DNA of 40,691 nt. It comes from Deltaproteobacteria bacterium. Lineage in GTDB: Bacteria; Desulfobacterota; GWC2-55-46. The stretch spans positions 1 through 40,691 of the forward strand of contig JACRLF010000037.1 in NCBI GenBank assembly GCA_016235365.1, in the 5' to 3' direction. Each line of letters starts with the position of its first letter. Position 1 is the first letter of the stretch. Of the stretch, positions 17,978 to 25,422 are shown one piece after another. The notes below the pieces were generated by a model. It was given only the letters and a program-made list of their open reading frames with translations. It had not been told where the DNA came from and ran no database searches. Position numbers and translations under genes: made by a program.

Positions 17978-18108
17978 TTCCTTCGGGTATAATTCCCCGC
18001 ATCTTGCTGCGTATAATAAAAACAGATACTCCTTCGGATACCCCGTAGCTTGCTGCGGGGTTGTTCATCTCCTTATTGCGCCGTCAGGTGTTTCCTCCCG
18101 ACCGCGCC
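17978..18108. repeat. Degenerate element B copy plus family C hairpin
   Basis: This gap holds two half-copies of element B: ATTCCCCGCATCTTGCTGCG (about 18012-18011 onward, degenerate) and the stem CCCCGTAGC/GCTGCGGGG at 18041-18060, followed by TTGTT. That second stem could terminate hicA transcription. TTCCTTCGG(G/A)TA motifs, also found next to element B elsewhere, occur twice. At 18078-18108 is a mutated family C hairpin, which on the minus strand lies just after the lipoprotein stop. Confidence 0.6.
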
Positions 18109-18110
18109 GC

Positions 18111-20414
18111 TCACTTCCCCTCCAGCCTCTCCAGGATGAACCTTATCTGCCTGTCGCCGGGGTTCAACCTCAGGGCCTCCCTGAGCGCGGCCCTTGCCGG
18201 GCCTTCCTCATTGAGCTGGTAGAGGAGGAGGCCGTATGACTTTGCGAGGTTCGAGTCGTTGGGGAACTTTTCTACGCCTTTTTTAAGATACTCAAGCGCC
18301 TTTTTGTTATCATCCATGGACTGGTACGAAAGCGCAAGGTAGTAGTACGCCGTAGGGCCCTCTTCTATCTTCAACGCCTCCTCAAAGGCGGAGGCCGCCC
18401 CGCCGAAGTTCCTCTCCCGGTAGTACTTCCCGGCCTTTATGTTAAGCTCCGCGAGCTTCTCTTTCCGCGCCTCAGGGGTTAGCGTTGAATAGGGGTTTAT
18501 GATGACGTCCACAGGCTTGCCGGAGGGGTAGGGGGAGTCAAGGGTCTTTGATATCCTGATATCGCCCTTGAGCCTCATCTCATCGAGGTTCACGGAGCCT
18601 AAGTAGTTGTTGCCGGGCGTGAGAGTCGCGCCTGATGAGTCGATGTTCACCCCGTTGCCGTAGACGTTGTTCTCAATCATCTCGGGGCTTGAGCTAAGGA
18701 CGACAAGGGCAATAGTGTTCTGGGTTATGTCGTTCCTTTTAATCGAGGGCATTGAATTGTCGACGCGCACGCCCTCGGAGTTATGCCAGATGGTGGAGCC
18801 CGTGATAGATGGGGACGGCGCCCCGTAGGAGACCAGGCCCGCCCCGTTGTACTCTATGATGGAGTCTGATATCAGCGTATCGCTGTTCCTTATGGAGACC
18901 CCGGCGTCCGCGCCCCTGACCCTTGCGAAACGGAGGCTACTCTTGCCGCCCTCGATCGATACGCCCTTGAACCTCTCTTCAGGCGTCTTTGGCAGGAACT
19001 CCACCATGAGGTCCTTTTCGCCGTTGGCGGCCAGCGCCCCCATGACCCTTAAAGACGCGCCCCTTTCAAAGAACACCTTCACGTCCGGCATGGCCGTGAG
19101 GGTGACGCCGTTTTCAACGACAATATCGCCCTTGACGAGGTATGAGCCAGCGTTCAGGGTGGTGTCCTTTTTTATCCTTTCAGGGAGCACGACTATCTCG
19201 CGCTCCCTCAATGCAAGCCTTATCGCCTCCGACCTCTCGCCGAGGTTGCCGGCAGAGTCCACAGCCGCGACCCTGTAGTAATAGCCCTGTTTGGGCTCAA
19301 GGCCCTTGTCGGTAAAAACGGGCTCCTCCGTAAACCCCGCTTCCTCGAACTCCGAAAGCGGTTTTGTGCCCTTGAATATCCTGTAGCCCTTGAGGTCGCG
19401 GGCCGATACCGCGACCCACGCGAGCTCCACCCTGTCGGTAAAGGCCCGGCCCTTGAGCCCTCCCACGGCGGGCGGGGGCGTGGTGTCTATCGTCAGGAAT
19501 CCGCTTATGTCGAGCCACCTCGACTCCTCCCCGCCCGGCCTCCTTAAATATACGATGACGGGGGCCTCATTGACGTTGTCTCCGGGCAGGGCCGTGTACT
19601 CTCCGAGGTACTCGCCTGGGGAGACCTCCTTCATGGGGAGCGCCTTCTTGAACCCGCCTATCTCAAAGAGCCCGATGAGGCCCTTTTCGCCCTCCATCGC
19701 CGCTTTCACGGTCTTGCCCTTGCCAAAGGGGCTTTCCTTCGCGTTCGACATGGCGTTTTTGATCACGGGCGCGTCCTCGACCTTGAACCCCTCCGGCGCC
19801 GGCACCTTTTCGTTCAACTTCCAGCCGAGCTCGTTTATAACCCTTATCCGCTGGATATCCCGCAGGTTCATGGCGGTGGAAACTATCGTCATAACGGCCC
19901 CGATCGGAGAGAGCGGAAGCCCTCCCTCGTGGTACCTCGCCGCCTCCTTTATCCTCCAGAGCTCCTGCCCTGTCCGGGCGTCCACCATCCAGACCTCGGC
20001 CTCCACCCCCATCTGGGAGTAGGCCACGGCAAAGACCTTCTTGTAATCCGTCACCCTGCCGTAGATGAGCCCCTGCGCCCCCACCGCCTCTGCGACGTCC
20101 TTTGGCGGGATATCAAAGACGGTCTTTCCGGACGACCTTTCGAGAAGCGCTGTCTTTTCGTCCACTACCGAAGGCTCTATGTCCCCGAAGGGCTTGGAGC
20201 TGAAGTGGTTGAAGAAGCTTTTGCGCACCGGGGAGGCGAGCCCTATCTCGTCGGTGTCGTTTCCGAACGGAAGGACGGCCACGACCTTCGGGTACCCTGC
20301 CGCGGATATTGGAACATCTTCCTTTGCCTTGACCGTCTGTTGCGTTGGCGCGCAACCGTAGAATACGCAGGATATCAGGAGGAAGACGGAGACGTAAAAG
20401 GTTCTTCGGTGCAT
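18111..20414 (-). CDS. Modular lipoprotein: DUF799-like, fibronectin III, beta-helix and TPR domains
   Basis: A 767-residue predicted outer-membrane or periplasmic lipoprotein. The signal peptide ends in the lipobox FYGC (Cys21). Residues about 42-200 (KVVAVLPFGNDTDEIGLASP and onward) resemble the DUF799/GNA1162 lipoprotein family. Residues about 312-400 form a fibronectin type III domain. Residues 410-620 are right-handed beta-helix-like repeats with paired IRNSDTLISDSII, PSITGSTIWHNSEGV and PSIKRNDITQN rungs. Residues about 650-767 are tetratricopeptide repeats. An ATG 27 codons upstream is rejected because it would precede the signal peptide. GGAG lies 8 bases before the chosen start. Function is unknown; it may bind or scaffold envelope polymers. 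Its 3' end is duplicated at 17328-17415. Confidence 0.8.
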   Translation of the reverse strand: MHRRTFYVSVFLLISCVFYGCAPTQQTVKAKEDVPISAAGYPKVVAVLPFGNDTDEIGLASPVRKSFFNHFSSKPFGDIEPSVVDEKTALLERSSGKTVFDIPPKDVAEAVGAQGLIYGRVTDYKKVFAVAYSQMGVEAEVWMVDARTGQELWRIKEAARYHEGGLPLSPIGAVMTIVSTAMNLRDIQRIRVINELGWKLNEKVPAPEGFKVEDAPVIKNAMSNAKESPFGKGKTVKAAMEGEKGLIGLFEIGGFKKALPMKEVSPGEYLGEYTALPGDNVNEAPVIVYLRRPGGEESRWLDISGFLTIDTTPPPAVGGLKGRAFTDRVELAWVAVSARDLKGYRIFKGTKPLSEFEEAGFTEEPVFTDKGLEPKQGYYYRVAAVDSAGNLGERSEAIRLALREREIVVLPERIKKDTTLNAGSYLVKGDIVVENGVTLTAMPDVKVFFERGASLRVMGALAANGEKDLMVEFLPKTPEERFKGVSIEGGKSSLRFARVRGADAGVSIRNSDTLISDSIIEYNGAGLVSYGAPSPSITGSTIWHNSEGVRVDNSMPSIKRNDITQNTIALVVLSSSPEMIENNVYGNGVNIDSSGATLTPGNNYLGSVNLDEMRLKGDIRISKTLDSPYPSGKPVDVIINPYSTLTPEARKEKLAELNIKAGKYYRERNFGGAASAFEEALKIEEGPTAYYYLALSYQSMDDNKKALEYLKKGVEKFPNDSNLAKSYGLLLYQLNEEGPARAALREALRLNPGDRQIRFILERLEGK

Positions 20415-20604
20415 GGGGAGCGCTCCATTTCTTACATGCGCGTGTAGAGCCAACAGGCCGGGACGGCCGCCGGGTTTCCGGGCGGGCCGCGTCAAGCGAA
20501 GGTGGGGAAAACTGAGGGTATTTTAGCGGGCGGCAGGTGCGTTGTCAAAATAAATATTCCGGGCGCGGACGGGGCCTTTTCAGGTTATCTTCTATGCCAT
20601 CGTG

Positions 20605-20815
20605 GGACAAAGGACGGACAAGGTGGATTCCCTAATATTTGGACTGATATCCAAATCGTTTCGGGTGGCGAAACACTCGGCTATCCTACTCAAAAGCCCC
20701 TTGCCCTTTTGGAAAGAATCATTCAGGCTTCCAGTAATGAAGGCGACGTTGTCTTAGACCCTTTCTGCGGTTGCGGCACGGCTGTCCATGCGGCGCAAAA
20801 ACTCAATCGTCAGGG
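20605..20815 (+). pseudogene. Fragment of a site-specific DNA methyltransferase
   Basis: About 65 codons encode [20 protein letters not shown] then [20 protein letters not shown] and [19 protein letters not shown]. These are the target-recognition end and SAM-binding DPFxGxGT motif of a beta-type amino methyltransferase of restriction systems. The catalytic motif and both ends are missing: the frame stays open 20502-20948 but the flanks do not match the family. Base composition is AT-richer than the neighbours, which points to transferred DNA. Probably the remains of a lost restriction-modification system. Confidence 0.75.
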
Positions 20816-20944
20816 GCGCGGGGGGTTGACTTTCAAAAAAGCAAAGGTAGAAGAAAAACAGCATATTCAGAAAGATTTTTTTAAGAATATTTTTGCCGCG
20901 CGGACGGCGGCGCGGGTTTGCCATACTGCTTTTGGCCAGGGCTG

Positions 20945-20974
20945 TTGAAAAAGAACCTTTACTGTAGTACAGTA
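20945..20974 (+). promoter_or_regulatory. Promoter with palindromic operator-like site for hicB-hicA pair 2
   Basis: A -35 TTGAAA (20945-20950) and a -10 TACAGT (20968-20973) are 17 bases apart. The perfect inverted repeat TACTGT-AGT-ACAGTA (20960-20974) overlaps the -10, a good place for a repressor. The short HicB encoded downstream has no evident DNA-binding domain, so the binding protein is uncertain. Confidence 0.45.
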
Positions 20975-20993
20975 GCTTTACGGAGGTGATACC

Positions 20994-21203
20994 ATGAGGC
21001 ACGTTATACTTGAGTCAGCCGAGGAGGGCGGCTACACGGTATATTGCCCTTCTCTGCCGGGTTGCGTGAGCGAGGGTGAGACGGTAGAGGAGACCCTTGA
21101 AAATATCAAAGAGGCTATTGAGCTTTACATCGAAAGCCTTGTGGAGCACGGGGAGCCTGTCCCGCCGGATGTTGATTTGAAGGTCTATTCAGTCGCCGTA
21201 TGA
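20994..21203 (+). CDS. hicB: HicB-like antitoxin, short form (pair 2)
   Basis: A 69-residue relative of the pair 1 antitoxin: MRHVILESAEEGGYTVYCPS and LPGCVSEGETVEETLENIKE, clearly homologous but diverged in the C-terminal half (PVPPDVDLKVYSVAV). CGGAGGTGA provides a strong ribosome site 4 bases before the ATG. The stop overlaps the hicA ATG. It follows the methyltransferase fragment and precedes the tRNA genes. Confidence 0.88.
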   Translation: MRHVILESAEEGGYTVYCPSLPGCVSEGETVEETLENIKEAIELYIESLVEHGEPVPPDVDLKVYSVAV

Positions 21204-21421
21204 CCAAGCTCCCGGTCGTCTCGGGCAACGAGTGCGTTAAAGCCCTCATACGCGCCGGTTTTGATATAGACCGCCAGAAAGGTAGCCATGTAATCTTGTA
21301 TAAAGACAACCCCAAAGCCCGCGCCGTAGTCCCCAACCATAAAACCATCAAAAAAGGCACACTCCGGCAGATAATCACAGACTCCGGCTTGACAATCGAA
21401 GATTTCTTGAAATGCCTTTAA
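21200..21421 (+). CDS. hicA: HicA toxin, mRNA interferase (pair 2)
   Basis: A 73-residue HicA with catalytic His30 in RQKGSHVIL, preceded by ECVKALIRAGF and followed by TLRQIITDSGLTIEDFL. It overlaps hicB by 4 bases. The two HicA proteins align over their full length but differ at many positions, so the loci are independent acquisitions or an old duplication. A TTTCCTTCGGATAC motif follows the stop, as after pair 1. Confidence 0.88.
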   Translation: MTKLPVVSGNECVKALIRAGFDIDRQKGSHVILYKDNPKARAVVPNHKTIKKGTLRQIITDSGLTIEDFLKCL

Positions 21422-21512
21422 TGTTTCCTTCGGATACGCCGTTGCCTGGCACGCGGGTGGTTAAGTATTTTCATTCCTTGCGTCTCTTGCGTCTTTGGGG
21501 GAGGGTAAATCA

Positions 21513-21589
21513 TGGCGCGCCTGGCTGGGCTCGAACCAGCGGCCTACTGCTTAGAAGGCAGTTGCTCTATCCTACTGAGCTACAGGCGC
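21513..21589 (-). tRNA. tRNA-Arg (anticodon TCT)
   Basis: Minus-strand cloverleaf of 77 bases including an encoded CCA. The acceptor stem GCGCCTG pairs with CAGGCGC; the D arm is GCTC/GAGC, the anticodon stem ACTGC/GCAGT with loop CTTCTAA, and the T arm GCTGG-TTCGAGC-CCAGC. The anticodon TCT reads AGA and AGG; AGG is very common in this window's genes. Confidence 0.95.
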
Positions 21590-21980
21590 GTATCGATTGG
21601 ATAATTAAGGTCTATTGATTTCGATGGTCGGGGCGAGAGGATGGATAGCCCTTCGGGCTATCGCCGGCAGGGAATTTGTCTCTTCCATTGCCCGCCGCGC
21701 CTACGGCTACGCCGGGCTCCCGGTCGGCTTCCGCTCGTCGCCTTCCTGGCTCCTCGCTCCAGCCGCGCCGCCTCACTTCCGGACGCGTCCATGCGTCCTC
21801 TTCCTCGCTCCGCTCGGCCTCTATTCCTCGGCATCCTGCCTCGTCATTCCGGCCACGCGCCTTCACTTACGGCCGCATCCCTGCGTCCTTATCCTCGCTT
21901 CGCTCGGCGTTCAGGCGTTGCGACTGCGTCGCCGCTCGGCGTCTTTCGAATCCTCATCGAATCCTTGTCTATATTTAAAC
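21590..21980. other. 390-base tRNA spacer with tRNA-Pro end repeat and degenerate tandem repeat
   Basis: No gene is visible. Positions 21625-21642 (TGGTCGGGGCGAGAGGAT) exactly repeat the 3' end of the tRNA-Pro gene at 21981-21998, in the same orientation. A small hairpin, ATAGCCCTTCGGGCTAT, follows at 21645-21661. Two imperfect copies of a ~54-base C/T-rich unit, containing TCGCTCCGCTCGGC or TCGCTTCGCTCGGC, lie at about 21765-21818 and 21855-21908. The long frames here are low-complexity and not credible proteins. Confidence 0.6.
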
Positions 21981-22057
<77 letters not shown>

Positions 22058-22283
22058 GACATGAATATGATTAATTAGCACATCGCACCATATTTTTCAA
22101 CTCCTTTGTTCAAGGATATTGTGATAGGAATTATAGGCGGCCGGGAAAAGGCGGGCGTGCAGACCCCGCACACGACCGACCGGCCTCCCGTCTTGCCGGA
22201 CGTATCGACCCGTTGGCCGTTCATGCCGCGTCATTGCCTTCTCAGGCCCCTTGTGGAGCGGGGATTCCGGGGATACAATTCCC
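22058..22283. other. Gap upstream of the mdh promoter
   Basis: I see no gene, tRNA or clear hairpin between the tRNA-Pro gene and the promoter at 22284. The short frames crossing it have no recognisable sequence. Confidence 0.5.
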
Positions 22284-22318
22284 TTGACACGAAAATCTTT
22301 TTTGTATACTGTATACAA
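22284..22318 (+). promoter_or_regulatory. Promoter with GntR-like palindromic operator before mdh
   Basis: A perfect -35 TTGACA (22284-22289) is followed by possible -10 hexamers TATACT (15-base spacing) or TACTGT (17-base spacing). Over the -10 lies the near-perfect palindrome TTGTATAC-T-GTATACAA (22302-22318). TTGTATACAA-type sites are typical targets of GntR-family regulators, and this position would block RNA polymerase. It is the only strong promoter seen before the long TCA/electron-transfer cluster. No GntR gene is in the window. Confidence 0.55.
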
Positions 22319-22473
22319 TACATCGGGCAGAACGAACCGTGAGATTCCGGGCGTCATCGATTACGCCTTTTTGCAACCCCGGTACGCTCCGCATCTTTTA
22401 TTTTCAGACAGATACGATCCGGATAAAAGAACGGCCTGTGCAGGATAAAAAACCCTTTTCAAGGAGGTCTGAA

Positions 22474-23406
22474 TTGGCCAGGAAAAAGATATCGGTAATC
22501 GGCGCGGGTCATGTAGGCGCGCATACCGCGCTCTGGTTGGCCCTTAAGGAGTTAGGAGATGTCGTCCTTCTCGACATAGTGGAGGGGGTGCCGCAGGGCA
22601 AGGCCCTGGACCTCATGGAGGCCTCCCCGATAGAGGGTTTTGACTCGAATATCATCGGGACGAACGACTATAAGGACACGGCGGGCTCGGACGTCGTCGT
22701 GATAACCGCCGGCATCCCCAGGAAGCCGGGGATGAGCAGAAGCGACCTCATAAACACGAACGTAGGCATATTGAAGGCGGTAGTGGAAGGGGTGGCCAAA
22801 TACTCCCCCAACGCGCACATCCTCGTGGTGACGAACCCGCTCGACGTGATGGTGTACGCCGCGTGGAAGATGAGCGGGATGGAGCCGCACAAGATAATGG
22901 GCCTCTCCGGGGCGTTAGACGGATCGAGGATGCGCGCGTTCATAGCGATGGAACTCGGGGTCTCGGTGGAGGACGTCCACGCAATGGTCATAGGAGGGCA
23001 CGCCGACGAGATGGTCCCTCTACGGAGGTACGCCACCGTCTCCGGCATACCCGTGGCCCAGCTCTTGAGCCCTGAGAAGATGGACGCCGTCATCGCCAGG
23101 ACCAAAAAGGCCGGCGGAGAGATCGTGGCGCTCCTGAAGACCGGCAGCGCCTACTACGCCCCGTCCGCGGCCGTGGCCGAGATGGCCGAGGCCATCATAA
23201 GGGACAAAAAGAGGATTATTCCGTGCGCCGCCTACTGCAACGGCCAGTACGGGGTCGACGGCCTCTTCATAGGGGTCCCCGTGATGGTGGGCGCCGGCGG
23301 CGCTGAAAAGATAATAGAGGTGGAGCTCGACAATGACGAGAAAAAGGCGTTCATGGGGTCGGTTGCCGCGGTAAAGGGACTGATAGCGGATCTGAAGATC
23401 GGTTGA
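22474..23406 (+). CDS. mdh: Malate dehydrogenase (LDH-like, NAD-dependent)
   Basis: Interconverts malate and oxaloacetate with NAD(H). The start is TTG at 22474, supported by AAGGAGG six bases before it; the frame is open further upstream but that part has no family similarity. The 310-residue product has the NAD site VIGAGHVG (residues 8-15), an acidic residue after strand 2 (LLDIVEG), AGIPRKPGMSR with substrate-binding arginines, VTNPLDVM, and catalytic His in VIGGHADEMVPL. The PRKPGMSR loop marks malate rather than lactate dehydrogenase. It opens the cluster and is followed by fumarase after 33 bases. Confidence 0.95.
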   Translation: MARKKISVIGAGHVGAHTALWLALKELGDVVLLDIVEGVPQGKALDLMEASPIEGFDSNIIGTNDYKDTAGSDVVVITAGIPRKPGMSRSDLINTNVGILKAVVEGVAKYSPNAHILVVTNPLDVMVYAAWKMSGMEPHKIMGLSGALDGSRMRAFIAMELGVSVEDVHAMVIGGHADEMVPLRRYATVSGIPVAQLLSPEKMDAVIARTKKAGGEIVALLKTGSAYYAPSAAVAEMAEAIIRDKKRIIPCAAYCNGQYGVDGLFIGVPVMVGAGGAEKIIEVELDNDEKKAFMGSVAAVKGLIADLKIG

Positions 23407-23439
23407 GGCGCTGTAAATAACACCAGAGGGTTTGACGTC

Positions 23440-24276
23440 TTGAGAAAGATTAAGGCTTCGGATATAACGGATAAGGTCAGGGACCTCTGCATAAGCGCGG
23501 CCTACGACCTCGAGGAGGACGTGGCCGCCGCCCTGAAGGCCGCGTGCGTCAGGGAGGCGTCCCCGCTCGGCAAAGAGGTGCTCGGCCAGATAGTCGAGAA
23601 CTTCGAGATAGCGCGCAGGGAGTCCCTCCCCATGTGCCAGGACACCGGGATAGCCGTATTCTTCGTGGAGGTCGGCAGGGAGGTCGAGCTCGACGGGTCC
23701 CTTGAAGACGCCATAAACGAGGGCGTGCGCCGCGGCTACAGGGACGGGTACCTGAGAAAATCCGTATGCCACCCCCTCAAGAGGGTGAATACGGGAGACA
23801 ACACCCCGGCGATAATCCATACCTCGATAGTGGAGGGGGACAGGCTCAGGATAAAGATAGCCCCAAAGGGCGCGGGCGGCGAGAACATGAGCAGGCTCAA
23901 GATGCTCAAGCCGGCGGAGGGCGTCCCCGGCATCAAAAAATTCGTCGTCGAGTCGATAAGCGAGGCCGGCGGCAACCCGTGTCCGCCGATAGTGGTGGGC
24001 GTGGGCATAGGCGGGAGCTTCGAGAAGTGCGCCATGCTCGCAAAGAAGGCGCTCCTTCGGCCCGTCGGGAGCGCGAACCAGGATGCGGAACTGGATGCCC
24101 TTGAAAAAGAGCTTCTCGATATGGTCAACGGCCTGGGCATTGGGCCTATGGGCTTCGGCGGCACAACCACGGCTCTCGCCGTCCATATAGAGACCTACCC
24201 ATGCCATATCGCAAGCCTCCCGGTGGCCCTGAACATACAGTGCCACGCGGACAGGCATAAAGAAGCAGTGATTTAA
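23440..24276 (+). CDS. Fumarate hydratase class I, alpha subunit
   Basis: Iron-sulfur hydratase subunit that interconverts malate and fumarate together with the next gene. The start is TTG at 23440 (no ATG nearby), with AGAGGG 11 bases upstream. The 278-residue product carries the three conserved cysteines expected to hold the 4Fe-4S cluster: Cys66 (MCQDTG), Cys181 (NPCPP) and Cys197 (GGSFEKC). GENMSRLKMLKP and GPMGFGGTTTALAVHIE are also typical. The same family includes tartrate dehydratase, but position between mdh and the succinate genes favours fumarase. Confidence 0.92.
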   Translation: MRKIKASDITDKVRDLCISAAYDLEEDVAAALKAACVREASPLGKEVLGQIVENFEIARRESLPMCQDTGIAVFFVEVGREVELDGSLEDAINEGVRRGYRDGYLRKSVCHPLKRVNTGDNTPAIIHTSIVEGDRLRIKIAPKGAGGENMSRLKMLKPAEGVPGIKKFVVESISEAGGNPCPPIVVGVGIGGSFEKCAMLAKKALLRPVGSANQDAELDALEKELLDMVNGLGIGPMGFGGTTTALAVHIETYPCHIASLPVALNIQCHADRHKEAVI

Positions 24277-24348
24277 AAAACGTCAACGGCTTATCCGTCA
24301 GGGCGATAACGGATGGGCATGACGCCAAGCGGAGCAAGGGATACGATC

Positions 24349-24909
24349 ATGACAGAGCCGATAAGGATAACCCCCCCGTTGATTGACGCGGACGTGGAGA
24401 GGCTCAGGGCCGGGGACAAGGTCCTGATAACGGGCGTGATATACACGGCGCGTGACGCGGCCCATAAGAGGCTCATCGAGCTCATCGAGAAGGGCGAAAA
24501 GCTCCCGATAGAGTTGAAGGGGCAGATAATATATTACGTCGGCCCCACGCCGGCCAAACCGGGTCAGGCTATAGGGTCCGCCGGGCCCACGACGAGCGGG
24601 AGGATGGACGCGTATACGCCAAGGCTCCTGGAGTTAGGGCTCAAGGGCATGGTCGGCAAGGGCGGCCGGAGCAAAGAGGTGATAGAGGCGATAAAGAAGT
24701 ACAGGTGCGTCTACATGGCCGCCGTGGGCGGGGCCGCGGCGCTCATTGCCAGGTCGATAAGGAAGGCCGATATAGTCGCGTATGAAGACCTCGGCCCCGA
24801 GGCGATAAGAAGGCTTGAGGTGGTGGACTTCCCGGCCATAGTGGCGAACGACGTGCACGGCGGGGACCTCTTCGCCCAGGGCGTCGAGAAGTACAGAAGG
24901 GTATCATAG
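24349..24909 (+). CDS. Fumarate hydratase class I, beta subunit
   Basis: The second fumarase subunit, 186 residues from the ATG at 24349, which has AAGGGAT eight bases before it; two earlier ATGs (24313 and 24319) lack good ribosome sites. Family motifs include ITPPLIDADVERLRAGDKV, GVIYTARDAAHKR, YYVGPTPAKPGQAIGSAGPT, TSGRMDAYTPRLLELG and GMVGKGG. In one-chain class I fumarases this region is the C-terminal domain that completes the active site. It is followed by hdrC after 41 bases. Confidence 0.92.
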   Translation: MTEPIRITPPLIDADVERLRAGDKVLITGVIYTARDAAHKRLIELIEKGEKLPIELKGQIIYYVGPTPAKPGQAIGSAGPTTSGRMDAYTPRLLELGLKGMVGKGGRSKEVIEAIKKYRCVYMAAVGGAAALIARSIRKADIVAYEDLGPEAIRRLEVVDFPAIVANDVHGGDLFAQGVEKYRRVS

Positions 24910-24950
24910 GCGTCGCTGATATTACGGCGGAGGGCAGGGGTGCAATCGAT

Positions 24951-25358
24951 ATGAAGCTAAAACTTTCTCAAGCCGATATAGACGGGGCTGAAGTCCAGCT
25001 CATAGAGCGCGTCAGCGGCGAGGAGATGAAGAGGTGCTACCAGTGCGGCAACTGCTCCGGCGGCTGTCCGGTGGCCTACGCCATGGAGGTCCCCCCGAGC
25101 CAGATAATGAGGTTCCTGCAGTTGGGCATGGTGGATGAGGTGATGGGCGCAAACTCGATGTGGGTGTGCGTGGGTTGCCTTCAGTGCTCATCGCGGTGCC
25201 CGCAGGGCGTAAGTGTGGCCAGCGTGCTCGAGGGGCTTAGGCAGATAACCCTGAGAAAGGGCACGGACAAGACCAGGGTCGCGGACATCCCGGCCCGGTT
25301 CCTTGAAAAGGCCCCGCAGCAGGCGATAGTGTGCGGGTTCAGGAAGTTCGTAAGCTGA
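24951..25358 (+). CDS. hdrC: HdrC-like 4Fe-4S electron-transfer subunit
   Basis: A 135-residue relative of heterodisulfide reductase subunit C. Two classical 4Fe-4S motifs are present: Cys29, 32, 35 and 39 (CYQCGNCSGGCP) and Cys73, 76, 79 and 83 (CVGCLQCSSRCP). In Hdr complexes HdrC passes electrons from HdrA to the catalytic HdrB. The gene order hdrC-hdrB-hdrA is kept here. Soluble; no membrane segment is seen. In this cluster the final acceptor may be fumarate or a thiol/disulfide rather than CoM-S-S-CoB, since methanogen cofactors are not expected in such a bacterium. Confidence 0.88.
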   Translation: MKLKLSQADIDGAEVQLIERVSGEEMKRCYQCGNCSGGCPVAYAMEVPPSQIMRFLQLGMVDEVMGANSMWVCVGCLQCSSRCPQGVSVASVLEGLRQITLRKGTDKTRVADIPARFLEKAPQQAIVCGFRKFVS

Positions 25359-25382
25359 AAAAAGCCCATTGAAAATGCAGAC

Positions 25383-25405
25383 ACCCAGGGTTGAAACCCC
25401 TGGGT
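25383..25405. repeat. 8-bp hairpin in the hdrC-hdrB gap
   Basis: ACCCAGGG, a 7-base loop TTGAAAC, then CCCTGGGT. It lies in the 64-base gap just upstream of hdrB and would fold in the mRNA between the two coding regions. Confidence 0.6.
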
Positions 25406-25422
25406 TACGGAACGATAGAAAA

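Noticed and set aside
23020-24258. 412-codon minus-strand frame over mdh and fumarase
   Set aside because: Antisense shadow; both plus-strand genes are complete and well conserved.
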